DNA of 64,000 bases, from the NCBI GenBank assembly GCA_029269125.1, contig JARHXX010000006.1, positions 1 through 64,000 of the forward strand. Direction: 5' to 3'. A model generated the notes under the pieces. The model saw nothing but the letters and a program-made list of their open reading frames with translations. It was not told where the DNA came from and did not search any database. The position numbers and the translations under genes are program-made. Of this stretch, positions 1 through 7,553 are shown piece after piece. This DNA comes from Kiritimatiellaeota bacterium B1221. GTDB taxonomy: Bacteria > Verrucomicrobiota > Kiritimatiellia > SS1-B-03-39 > UBA6053. The first letter of the stretch is position 1. The number at the start of each line of letters is the position of its first letter.

Positions 1-246
1 GGATGATGGCTCTGGAACCGGGCAAGATGATTTGGGGCAGGATGATGGCTCTGGAACCGGGCAAGATGATTTGGGGCAGGATGATGGCTCTGGAAATGGG
101 CAAGATGATTTGGGGCAGGATGATGGCTCTGAAACGGGGCAAGATGATTTGGGGCAGGATGATGGCTCTGGAACCGGGCAAGATGATTTGAGGCAGGATG
201 ATGGCTCTGAAACGGGCACGATGATTTGGGGCAGGATGATGGCTCT
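1..246. repeat. 39-bp tandem repeat array (six copies plus a partial seventh)
   Basis: Six consecutive units start at 1, 40, 79, 118, 157 and 196, and a partial seventh follows at 234. Each unit combines a GGGGCAGGATGAT block with a GGGCAAGATGATTT block. Units 1-5 are 39 bp and unit 6 is 38 bp. Because 39 is a multiple of three, one plus frame reads an acidic 13-residue repeat (GQDDGSGTGQDDL-like) and a minus frame reads a hydrophobic repeat. The 38-bp unit breaks both frames. The array enters from the left edge, so its true length is unknown. It could be the 3' end of a repetitive gene, but a non-coding REP-like array is more likely because the sub-repeat recurs inverted at 276-378. Confidence 0.9.
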
Positions 247-275
247 GGAATATTTTTCTTTGATTCGCCTCCCGA

Positions 276-378
276 AATTATCCTGCCCTAAATCATTCTG
301 CCCCTAAATTATCCTGCCCTAAATCATTCTGCCCTAAAATCATTCTGCCCTAAAATCATCCTGCCCCAAATCATCCTA
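276..378. repeat. 15-16-bp tandem array, inverted relative to the 1-246 array
   Basis: About six and a half units of the form AAATCATTCTGCCCTA are visible. Their reverse complement (GGGCAGAATGATTT and variants) is the same core found in the 39-bp units to the left. The two arrays therefore form a large inverted repeat around 247-275 and could fold into a long imperfect hairpin. No coding role is evident. Confidence 0.85.
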
Positions 379-457
379 TGCATTCCCCGGGCATGACATG
401 ATGCCCCGGACAGCGCGCGGGCAAATCCATGGCATGATCCCCCCGCGCGGCCTTGAT

Positions 458-1816
458 TTACTCCGGCATCAGCGATCCGCCGGCCTGCAGTTCTTTACGT
501 AAAATTGCAGGATCCAGTTCGGCTGCGCTCACGCCCTGCTTCAGCATCAGATGCGCCGCAACCCCGGCCGCTTCGCCGGTTTGGTTCATGTTCACCATCA
601 CCCGGATGGCTGCATGGGCCACGGTATCGGCATCAATACAACGACCGGCCACCAAGACATTTCCATATAATCCTTCAGGGATCATGGCACGGAAAGGGAT
701 TTGATAATAAGTCGGATTCACCTCTGTTTCCGGGCGCCAGCGGCCTTCCTCAAGCGGGTAACCGGCACGGGTATAAATTTCCCGTCCATCCAGATAACGA
801 AACGTAATCCCGGGCTTGTCCGAATGATGAATATCCACCCGATAAGATCCGTAGGCAATCGCATCGTCAAAGGCCTGTCCCCCGAGGACCTCCTCTCCCG
901 TCAGCTGATGTAAACATCGAATGTGACGGGTTTCCCGAATGCCGATTCGCGAAGGAAGCGCCTGCAAAACCACTTTTGATTGAGGGGCGTATTTTCTGAG
1001 CAAATCATGAATGGCCCGCACCTGGCGGCGCCCCTCCATTTCCGCCTGAGTCAAACCCTCGGCCGTTGAACAGTCCTCATGCACCCGCGTTCCCGCCAAC
1101 ATAAAGACATCGGACCCCGGAATATCCCCCCCCCAGGCAAAACCCGGAGGAATATCAAATTCTTCGCCATGCTCCCGAATAAGACCCGCCCAGTCAATCC
1201 CCTCCAAACGATCCCAGCCACTAAAAGAAGCGCAGGCGGTGGCAGGCTGCATTTTTTCCGCAATGTACGTTTCGGCTCCCAGTCGGTGACAAAGATCTCC
1301 ATCTCCGGTGGCATCCACAAAGACCCGGGCACGGATCGCCTGACGCCCACTTTTGTTCTCCACCAGAATAGCGGTCAACTTGCCCTCTTCCACCACCGGC
1401 GCCACAAAACTGGTATGCAAATAGGCCTGAACGCCTTCTTCCCTGATCATTTCATCCAATTCGATCTGCATTTCCGCCGAATTAAAGCGCCAGCCCACAC
1501 TGTCACTTTTCAGATTTTCCAAAACCGCATCCCGCTTTTTCAAACGATCGATAAGTTCTTGACTCAGACCTGCAAAGATCCGGGTTTCGTAAACTTCATC
1601 CAGGGGGGTGTGCCAGACATTAACCATGGACAAGGTCGCGACGCCACCGAAACAGCCCATTTTTTCGATCAGAACCACTTTCAGGCCCAACCGGGCCGCC
1701 CGCACCGCGGCAAAAACACCGGTACAAGATCCGCCCAACACACATAAATCCACTTCACCCACCACCGGCGTCTGACGCACCGGTTCACTCACATAAGGGA
1801 ATGTCTTCTTCATCAT
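458..1816 (-). CDS. FAD-dependent oxidoreductase (FAD_oxidored type)
   Basis: This 452-residue protein begins with a Rossmann dinucleotide-binding fold. The glycine-rich loop GGSCTG lies at residues 28-33 after a hydrophobic strand, and an acidic residue (LIEK) ends the second strand. A cysteine-containing MGCFGG segment follows. The C-terminal segment NVLVAGRCIDAD with later VMVNMNQTGEAAG is the usual second FAD-contact region of this family. Such soluble proteins are frequent in Verrucomicrobiota and Planctomycetes near sugar-degradation genes, but the substrate is not known. There is no signal peptide. It stands alone and is transcribed toward the repeat array. Confidence 0.85.
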   Translation of the reverse strand: MMKKTFPYVSEPVRQTPVVGEVDLCVLGGSCTGVFAAVRAARLGLKVVLIEKMGCFGGVATLSMVNVWHTPLDEVYETRIFAGLSQELIDRLKKRDAVLENLKSDSVGWRFNSAEMQIELDEMIREEGVQAYLHTSFVAPVVEEGKLTAILVENKSGRQAIRARVFVDATGDGDLCHRLGAETYIAEKMQPATACASFSGWDRLEGIDWAGLIREHGEEFDIPPGFAWGGDIPGSDVFMLAGTRVHEDCSTAEGLTQAEMEGRRQVRAIHDLLRKYAPQSKVVLQALPSRIGIRETRHIRCLHQLTGEEVLGGQAFDDAIAYGSYRVDIHHSDKPGITFRYLDGREIYTRAGYPLEEGRWRPETEVNPTYYQIPFRAMIPEGLYGNVLVAGRCIDADTVAHAAIRVMVNMNQTGEAAGVAAHLMLKQGVSAAELDPAILRKELQAGGSLMPE

Positions 1817-2122
1817 AATCCTCTTCAGTATAATTCAGTTCACCAACACAAATCTTCGCTTTATCGCGTTGCCACCCCTAAGTTGTGCAGAAGTGTATAT
1901 CCAGAACATACTGACCTGCAGGCTCCCATATTTTCTCTTACACGCTGGTTGCAGCCCCGGAAACTCCCAACCCGAGAGGCTCACTGAGCTTGCCAAGTGG
2001 GTCTATTCCCGGTAAGGGGGTTCTCAAATTGATCTGGAGGAAAGGGTTTCGGTGATTTTTCAAAAAATTGCAGACTGGAGCTTTGATGTTTCCTCCATAT
2101 CGTGCATATTCGTAAAACCCGC
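1817..2122. other. intergenic region between divergent genes
   Basis: About 306 bases separate the minus-strand oxidoreductase from the plus-strand prenyl synthase, so promoters for both should lie here. No convincing -35/-10 pair, terminator, RNA gene or short coding frame was recognised. Confidence 0.4.
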
Positions 2123-2989
2123 ATGAGCACTCCCATATCCATAGACAAATCCACCGACCTTGACTCCCATTTAGAAAGTGTCACGGCCCTGATCATCCAT
2201 ACCTTGAAAGAAACATCGCTTTCCGGACTGGTAAAAGAATCCGCTTCACTGGTTGGACTTGGAGGCAAAATGTTGCGCTCCCGTTTGGTCTATCGACTGG
2301 GGACTGCCCTCGGCAATGATCCGCAACTTATGGTCTACGGCTCCGCCGCAGTGGAAATGATTCATACCGCCAGCCTGTTACACGACGATGTGATCGACGG
2401 AGGCGTCCTGCGCAGAGGCATGCCCACCTTTTGGGTCGAAAAAGGACCTGCTGGCGCAATTTTGCTTGGCGATTTGCTGTTGTTCAAAGCCATCGACCTC
2501 ATTTGCCGGGTGGCGGACGGACGTTACACCCACGATTTGGTCAAACTCACCGGCGAAGTCTGTGAAGCGGAGTCGGAACAGGAACTCATCCTTACCGGAG
2601 AAGATTCCAAACTGGAAGTATGTCAAAGCATCGCCCGTCGGAAAACCGGCGCCCTGTTTGCCTTTGCCGCCTTGATTAACGGGAAAGGCGAGCAACAGCG
2701 AACCGCCTCCCTCAAAGAATCCGGCTATCTGCTGGGGACCGTCTATCAATTGGCCGATGACATTCTGGACACCCGTGAAGATCCTCATTGCGGTAAAACC
2801 CTCGGAACGGACGCGGCCAGGGGCATCGTATCCGCTGCAAACCTTGATGAAGACAAACTGCGGGCCCACCTCGAAACGCTGAAAAGTGAAGCCTGCCAAA
2901 TGCTCGATGGCGATGACGATGCCCTGGAAGGGATTCAGACCTACATCGAAAAAGATCTCCAGCCCGCAATCGACAACTTGCTCGCATAA
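2123..2989 (+). CDS. polyprenyl diphosphate synthase (IspB/HepT-like)
   Basis: The 288-residue protein carries both aspartate-rich motifs of trans-isoprenyl diphosphate synthases: DDVID at about residues 88-92 and DDILD at about 212-216. The conserved GGKMLR-like FARM region lies ahead at 47-52. It condenses isopentenyl diphosphate onto an allylic primer to make the side chain of menaquinone or ubiquinone, or another polyprenyl carrier. Chain length cannot be read from the motifs alone. The ATG at 2123 is preferred over an upstream in-frame GTG at 2102 because family members begin close to it. The next gene follows after 38 bp on the same strand and may be co-transcribed. Confidence 0.9.
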   Translation: MSTPISIDKSTDLDSHLESVTALIIHTLKETSLSGLVKESASLVGLGGKMLRSRLVYRLGTALGNDPQLMVYGSAAVEMIHTASLLHDDVIDGGVLRRGMPTFWVEKGPAGAILLGDLLLFKAIDLICRVADGRYTHDLVKLTGEVCEAESEQELILTGEDSKLEVCQSIARRKTGALFAFAALINGKGEQQRTASLKESGYLLGTVYQLADDILDTREDPHCGKTLGTDAARGIVSAANLDEDKLRAHLETLKSEACQMLDGDDDALEGIQTYIEKDLQPAIDNLLA

Positions 2990-3027
2990 GCCCCCCCCGC
3001 ATCACCCAAAGGGAGCGGTTTCGTCCC

Positions 3028-3849
3028 ATGAATATTGAATTCAAAGGCAAACAGGCGCTGACCAGTTATCGTAAAATTGCCATAGCCGCTTGGCGCCAAC
3101 CCCGCGATCCCAGTATTTATGTCATACTGGATCTCCCCGCTGAAAAGGCACTGCAGTTTCTGAAAAATGGCGCTGAAGAGAACGCGATGACCCTGACGCA
3201 TTACGTCACAAAAATTATCGCCCATTGCCTGCAACAATACCCACACCTCAATCATGTGTTGCGCAGAGGAAATCTCTATCAGCGAAAAGAGGTCGATATT
3301 TTCATCAGCACCTTAATCAAAACCCCAAAAGGGAATGATCTTTCCGGATATGTGATCCGCCAAGCAGATAAAAAACCCATCGGGGAAATTGCCGGAATCA
3401 TGAAAAACCGCACCCGGGATCTCCGCAACAATCAGGATGAGAACAACCGTATTCTGCAAAAGGTGGTGAACCCGACCCCGTCCCTCTTCATGAGACCTCT
3501 GTTGTGGATGCAGGAGTTCATCGAATACAGCCTCAATATTTCCATTCCCAAACTCGGACTGGCAAAAGATCGATTCGGATCCGCCATGATTACCAACATC
3601 GGGGCCCTCGGCATCGAAAATGCCTTTATTCCGCTCTCCCCCTACTCCCGATGCCCTTTCATTATCGGAATCGGGAAAGTGAGAAAAGCACCCATGGTCG
3701 ATGGAGACCGGGTAGTGGCAGGTGAAATGGTCAGTATCACCTTTACCGCCGACCACCGCCATGTCGACGGCGCCCACGTCTCCCATATGATTCGTCGCTT
3801 CAAAAAGATCTTTGCTGATCCCGAAAAATTTCCGAAGGTTTTCAATTGA
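3028..3849 (+). CDS. stand-alone 2-oxoacid dehydrogenase-type acyltransferase (E2 catalytic domain)
   Basis: The 273 residues correspond only to the chloramphenicol-acetyltransferase-like catalytic domain of E2 components. The C-terminal HRHVDGA (residues 243-249) is the HxxxDG active-site motif of lipoate-dependent acyltransferases, and SAMITNIGALG matches the conserved core strand. There is no lipoyl domain and no E3/E1-binding domain, and no E1 or E3 gene is nearby, so it cannot act as a normal E2 by itself. It sits 38 bp behind a polyprenyl synthase. Free-standing members of this fold may acylate other small molecules, but the acceptor here is unknown. Confidence 0.8.
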   Translation: MNIEFKGKQALTSYRKIAIAAWRQPRDPSIYVILDLPAEKALQFLKNGAEENAMTLTHYVTKIIAHCLQQYPHLNHVLRRGNLYQRKEVDIFISTLIKTPKGNDLSGYVIRQADKKPIGEIAGIMKNRTRDLRNNQDENNRILQKVVNPTPSLFMRPLLWMQEFIEYSLNISIPKLGLAKDRFGSAMITNIGALGIENAFIPLSPYSRCPFIIGIGKVRKAPMVDGDRVVAGEMVSITFTADHRHVDGAHVSHMIRRFKKIFADPEKFPKVFN

Positions 3850-4023
3850 ACGCCTGAATGAAACCATCAGAATCCTTTTATACGCATAATCATTTAAATA
3901 TAAATAACCGGCCGATTTCACGCGGCAATCGGTTACCTCCCCCATGCAGAATGGGCGCCGAATAAACCTGAAGGCCGTACACAATTGCCATCAGTATGGA
4001 CCCCTTCATTCAAAAACAAAATC

Positions 4024-4638
4024 ATGATCTACATCACCTACGCCATGCCCGAAGAAGCCCCGCGGGGCGAACTCCCTGCAAATGCCCGGGCCATCCAGAC
4101 CGGAATCGGCAAAGTATTGGCGGTCAGTAAACTCACCAAAGCCATGGTCAGGGAGCCCGCGGAGATGGTCATCTCGGTTGGATTTTGCGGAGGCATCAAT
4201 GGCACCCCCCAGGGAGCGATGGTCATGGCCAGCGAAACCCGGCAGTGGGATTTGTATTTGCATGAATCCATTCCGCTCGGACATGACTACGCCATGCACT
4301 GCCCCATGCGGCTTCCGGAAATCACTTTGAACAGCGTGCCCCATCCGGTGCGCGGACGCATGATCACCGGTGACCGCTTTGTCGACAGCACCGTACATGT
4401 AAACAAAGAAGCCGTGGCGGTGGATATGGAAACCGCAGCCCTGGCCCTTCTCTGTGGTGAATTGAAGATTCCCATGGTCAGTCTCCGTGAAGTGTCCGAC
4501 ATTGCCGATGGCCCCCAGGGCATGAACCACAAGGAGTTTATGGACTACATCAGCGAAAAAGGCCCCGGCTACAGCGACGCCGTCCGGGAACTCGCCGCCC
4601 GCGGCCCCGGCAGCATTCCCCCGCCACAAAAAATTTAG
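4024..4638 (+). CDS. MTA/SAH nucleosidase-like protein (phosphorylase superfamily)
   Basis: About 204 residues with the features of the nucleoside phosphorylase/MTAN fold: SVGFCGGING (phosphate or ribose loop), VDMETAA with the substrate-contacting Met-Glu pair, and REVSDIADG with the catalytic Asp that protonates the purine. Likely reaction: cleavage of 5'-methylthioadenosine, S-adenosylhomocysteine or a related nucleoside such as futalosine. The sequence alone does not decide between them. The ATG at 4024 is chosen because MIYITYAMPEE resembles family N-termini; a longer frame from 3985 is less likely. The gene is preceded by a 134-bp gap. Confidence 0.75.
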   Translation: MIYITYAMPEEAPRGELPANARAIQTGIGKVLAVSKLTKAMVREPAEMVISVGFCGGINGTPQGAMVMASETRQWDLYLHESIPLGHDYAMHCPMRLPEITLNSVPHPVRGRMITGDRFVDSTVHVNKEAVAVDMETAALALLCGELKIPMVSLREVSDIADGPQGMNHKEFMDYISEKGPGYSDAVRELAARGPGSIPPPQKI

Positions 4639-4735
4639 CCCCCCGGGACCGGCGGAGCGGCTCTGGACTTCCACCCCGCCATCCGCAAAATTTCAGTCCA
4701 TTTCCATACAACCACCGCTTCCGGTAAAACAGATC

Positions 4736-5890
4736 ATGTCCCCCTCCACAACCGCCCCCGCCCGGAACCTCAATTCTCTCTGGCCGGTACTGGCCGCTCT
4801 ATGGCTGGCCATCCTCTGCTGGATACCGGGTCCCCACCCTTTCAACGCACCAGGATGGGCCGTGACCCTCATCCGGAGCGGCACCGGAGTTTCCGCGCCC
4901 CTGGCCGGCATCTTTGCCACCTTTATTTTACGCGGGCTCGGTTTTGCCACTCTGGGAATCCTGCTGGTCCCCTGCCTGAAAAACTGTAAAAAAAACTGGC
5001 AGCGGCTGCTGGCCTTTCCCACAGCTTTTGCCGGCGGACTAATGGCCATCCGGGTGAATGCCGGCTACTGCCCCATTCCCCAGCAAATCGGAATGGTTCT
5101 GCTCAGTTCAGTTTTCGGAGTGCTCTGCGGAATCGCACTCACCGGCCGGCCCAAAGTACTGCCGGTAATCGGCATCTATTTGCTGTCGCTCTTTCTCTGG
5201 GCGGCAAACACCTCGGTGGATGATGAACTCTTTGAAATCACCCGGGCCGCCGGACTGCATATCCTGCAGCATGCGGAAGAAATTCCCGATGGGGATGTAG
5301 GCTTCCTCAAAATTCTGGAACTTGCATTTTCCTGCGGAGAATCCCTGCCCGGTGACGACCCTGTACTTGAAAACAAAGGCCTTCTGCTGGCCCTGAGCGC
5401 AATTCTGGGCGAAGAGAAAGTTGCCAGGATTGCCCGGCGGGATCTTCAGCTGTCCCACATTTCCCAGGCCAAAGCTCTGCGCAGCCGCATCACCCTCTAT
5501 GATCGCCCGGACCTCCCGCAACACTTCTGGGTCAGCGCCGGCCTCGCCGTGCTCTCACAGGAACAGACCTCCTGGTCCGCAGGCATCACCAAAGAAGTGA
5601 AAGATGCAGATGGCGGCTCCGGATTTTCCTTCGTGGATCTCACCGCGGACCGGGCGGGCATTCTCTTCTCCCGTTCCGCAACCCATAGCCGGAAATCCGC
5701 CGAAACAGTCCAGCAGCATATCCGACAGGGGGTCACAACCGCGGATATCTGTCCCGACCCCCGCGATTTACCGGAAGGAATACCTCTGGAAGAGTTCCAA
5801 ACCGTCTACGGCGGACTGGGCGGCCGTAAAACCCGGGAATATTCAGATGTGATCCGGAAACGTCTTTCCCAATGCGCACTGCTGCAGTAA
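4736..5890 (+). CDS. hypothetical membrane protein
   Basis: The N-terminal half (about residues 15-165) has four to five hydrophobic segments, including LWPVLAALWLAILCWIPG and VLPVIGIYLLSLFLW. The C-terminal half is soluble and contains a helical region with GEESLPGDDP-like loops and FVDLTADRAGILFSRSATH. No family was recognised. The N-terminal half may be an integral membrane anchor and the C-terminal domain may be cytoplasmic or periplasmic. It lies 97 bp downstream of the nucleosidase on the same strand. Confidence 0.6.
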   Translation: MSPSTTAPARNLNSLWPVLAALWLAILCWIPGPHPFNAPGWAVTLIRSGTGVSAPLAGIFATFILRGLGFATLGILLVPCLKNCKKNWQRLLAFPTAFAGGLMAIRVNAGYCPIPQQIGMVLLSSVFGVLCGIALTGRPKVLPVIGIYLLSLFLWAANTSVDDELFEITRAAGLHILQHAEEIPDGDVGFLKILELAFSCGESLPGDDPVLENKGLLLALSAILGEEKVARIARRDLQLSHISQAKALRSRITLYDRPDLPQHFWVSAGLAVLSQEQTSWSAGITKEVKDADGGSGFSFVDLTADRAGILFSRSATHSRKSAETVQQHIRQGVTTADICPDPRDLPEGIPLEEFQTVYGGLGGRKTREYSDVIRKRLSQCALLQ

Positions 5891-5949
5891 GCCCCGCAGA
5901 ATCCACAACCCGCAGTTCCCCGGCCGCCGCGGTAAAACCGAAGTCTTCG

Positions 5950-6648
5950 TTACCCATCGGGGCGATGGAACTCCCCCAACAATAAATTCAGCACCCCATC
6001 GGTGGGCGTTAAATCCTCCACCACCTCATCCGCTCCTGCTTCCCGTAATTCCGCCGGGGAAAAGTGACAGCTCACCCCCAGACAGCGGGCACCGATATGT
6101 TTGGCCGCTTCAATATCCCGGGGCGTGTCACCGATAATCCAACCCTGCGCCAGATCCACATGCTTTGCGGCAAGTTGAGATTTCGCCAGCCTGGCCAACT
6201 CATTGCGGTCGGCATGCTGATCACCAAAACCGCCCTCCGAAAAATGTACATCCAGATCCACATGCTTTAATTTTATAAAGGCGCAATCCCGGGCGTTGCC
6301 GGTCACCAGACCTAAAAGAACATGAGGGTTCTCAGCCAGTCGGCCGATCAACTCCGTTGCTCCCGGCACAAGTTCAGGAGGGTTTTCCGCCAGTCCGGCA
6401 TCCAAATGATCCGCCATACAATCAAACAAGCGGCGACAATCCTTCAGACCCGCTTTTTCATCGCCGGCATGTACCCGCGAAAGATCCATCAATACTTGCA
6501 AATCCGTATTTCCCGCAAACACCACACTTTCAAAACTGTCCTGCCACCCATAGGTGTCGCGCAGCGCTTTTTGAAAGGCGCCACGACCGGCACGGGTATG
6601 CAGGATCGTACCGTCTATATCAAACCAGATCGGAACCAGAGACGGCAT
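5950..6648 (-). CDS. HAD-superfamily phosphatase (phosphoglycolate phosphatase-like)
   Basis: The protein starts with the HAD motif I FDIDGTIL, where the first Asp is the nucleophile. Motif II is the threonine in LGLVTGN, and motif III/IV is WIIGDTPRDIEAAKHIGA. A helical cap lies between motifs I and II, giving the phosphoglycolate phosphatase / beta-phosphoglucomutase layout. Likely role: dephosphorylation of a small phosphometabolite in the cytoplasm. The ATG at 6648 is preferred over a TTG two codons upstream. It follows a small membrane-protein gene by 6 bp and is probably co-transcribed with it. Confidence 0.85.
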   Translation of the reverse strand: MPSLVPIWFDIDGTILHTRAGRGAFQKALRDTYGWQDSFESVVFAGNTDLQVLMDLSRVHAGDEKAGLKDCRRLFDCMADHLDAGLAENPPELVPGATELIGRLAENPHVLLGLVTGNARDCAFIKLKHVDLDVHFSEGGFGDQHADRNELARLAKSQLAAKHVDLAQGWIIGDTPRDIEAAKHIGARCLGVSCHFSPAELREAGADEVVEDLTPTDGVLNLLLGEFHRPDG

Positions 6649-6654
6649 TGTCAA

Positions 6655-6915
6655 TCAAGGTCGGTTAATCACCACAAATACACCGGCCATCACTGCGGAA
6701 GCAATGCCCGTAATCAGGGCCGTTACCCGGTTGAAACGGTAAAACTCATACTCCAGCCCTAAAGAAACGGTGCTGGAGGGAAACTCAGGATACTTTTCCA
6801 AAGTACTTTCGGAAGGGAACCAGCCGTCATGGGCACACCACAACGCAAGCACCAACAATCCGATCGCCCAATAGAGCGGTTCTTTATTTTTTTGCGTATC
6901 AAAATTTCGGGCCAT
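6655..6915 (-). CDS. small membrane protein, two predicted helices
   Basis: An 86-residue protein with one hydrophobic stretch at about residues 14-28 (LYWAIGLLVLALW) and a second at about 64-82 (VTALITGIASAVMAGVFVV). No family was recognised. It is tightly spaced upstream of the HAD phosphatase gene, which suggests a two-gene unit. Confidence 0.55.
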   Translation of the reverse strand: MARNFDTQKNKEPLYWAIGLLVLALWCAHDGWFPSESTLEKYPEFPSSTVSLGLEYEFYRFNRVTALITGIASAVMAGVFVVINRP

Positions 6916-6918
6916 AAG

Positions 6919-7015
6919 AGATTGGGGAGTTGGGAATTTCAGGAAATGAGGAATGAGAAAGAACTAACGGGAAAATTGAGAATTACCAATTTCAAATTAC
7001 CAAATTCCCCAATCC
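6919..7015. repeat. imperfect inverted repeat / low-complexity intergenic element
   Basis: The segment holds GATTGGGGA near its left end and TCCCCAATC near its right end, with several AATT-rich partial repeats between. It may act as a terminator for the minus-strand SUI1 gene. A segment of similar composition lies at 51643-51700 between two other genes. Confidence 0.4.
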
Positions 7016-7025
7016 TTTCCCACGC

Positions 7026-7400
7026 TCAGCCACCCGCCACCTTGGCCTTTATCCCCTTTTCTGCCAGATAGGCCATAATTTTGTCACGCTGATCTCCCTG
7101 TATCTCCAAAAAAGATCCTTTCAACGATCCCCCGCATCCACAGAGCTGTTTCAAAGTTTTCAGCAAACCATTCCGATCGCCCTCTACCCCATACAGTACG
7201 GTTACGGTTTTTCCGCCTCTTCCGCTTTTTTCCCGACAAACCCTCACCACCCCGTCCTTGGGGAAGCCACCGCCACTCTGCGCCGCCGGCGCCACCTTTT
7301 GTTTTTTTTGCTGTTTACGTTTGTTCTTTGAAGTTTTATCGCCCACCGCCCCCCCGCGTTCATCACTCCAAACCAATCGGCTATTGTCATTCTTGTTCAT
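7026..7400 (-). CDS. yciH: translation initiation factor SUI1/YciH family protein
   Basis: The 124-residue protein has a lysine-rich N-terminal tail (residues 20-38) followed by a SUI1/eIF1-like domain: GVVRVCREKSGRGGKTVTVLYG, then LLKTLKQLCGCGGSLKG and a C-terminal helix. Bacterial YciH binds the small ribosomal subunit and influences start-site selection fidelity, with a non-essential role. The length fits the bacterial family. The CGCGGSLKG loop is the conserved core. Confidence 0.88.
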   Translation of the reverse strand: MNKNDNSRLVWSDERGGAVGDKTSKNKRKQQKKQKVAPAAQSGGGFPKDGVVRVCREKSGRGGKTVTVLYGVEGDRNGLLKTLKQLCGCGGSLKGSFLEIQGDQRDKIMAYLAEKGIKAKVAGG

Positions 7401-7553
7401 CCCCCACTCCTAACCCGATTAAACAAAGGATTCAAGGGTGTATCGGCTTCAGCCGTCTCTCAAAAATTCCTGTAAATTCCGGTGATAAATTATTGTAGTT
7501 CCTTCCTGAAACCGGCAATTTCATTTCCTCCCTCAATCCTCTCCGGTTCCAAT

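Noticed and set aside
32-307. Acidic 13-residue repeat frame over the tandem array
   Set aside because: A one-base shortening of unit 6 shifts the frame and the end of the frame reads through non-repeated DNA. The inverted core at 276-378 favours a non-coding array.
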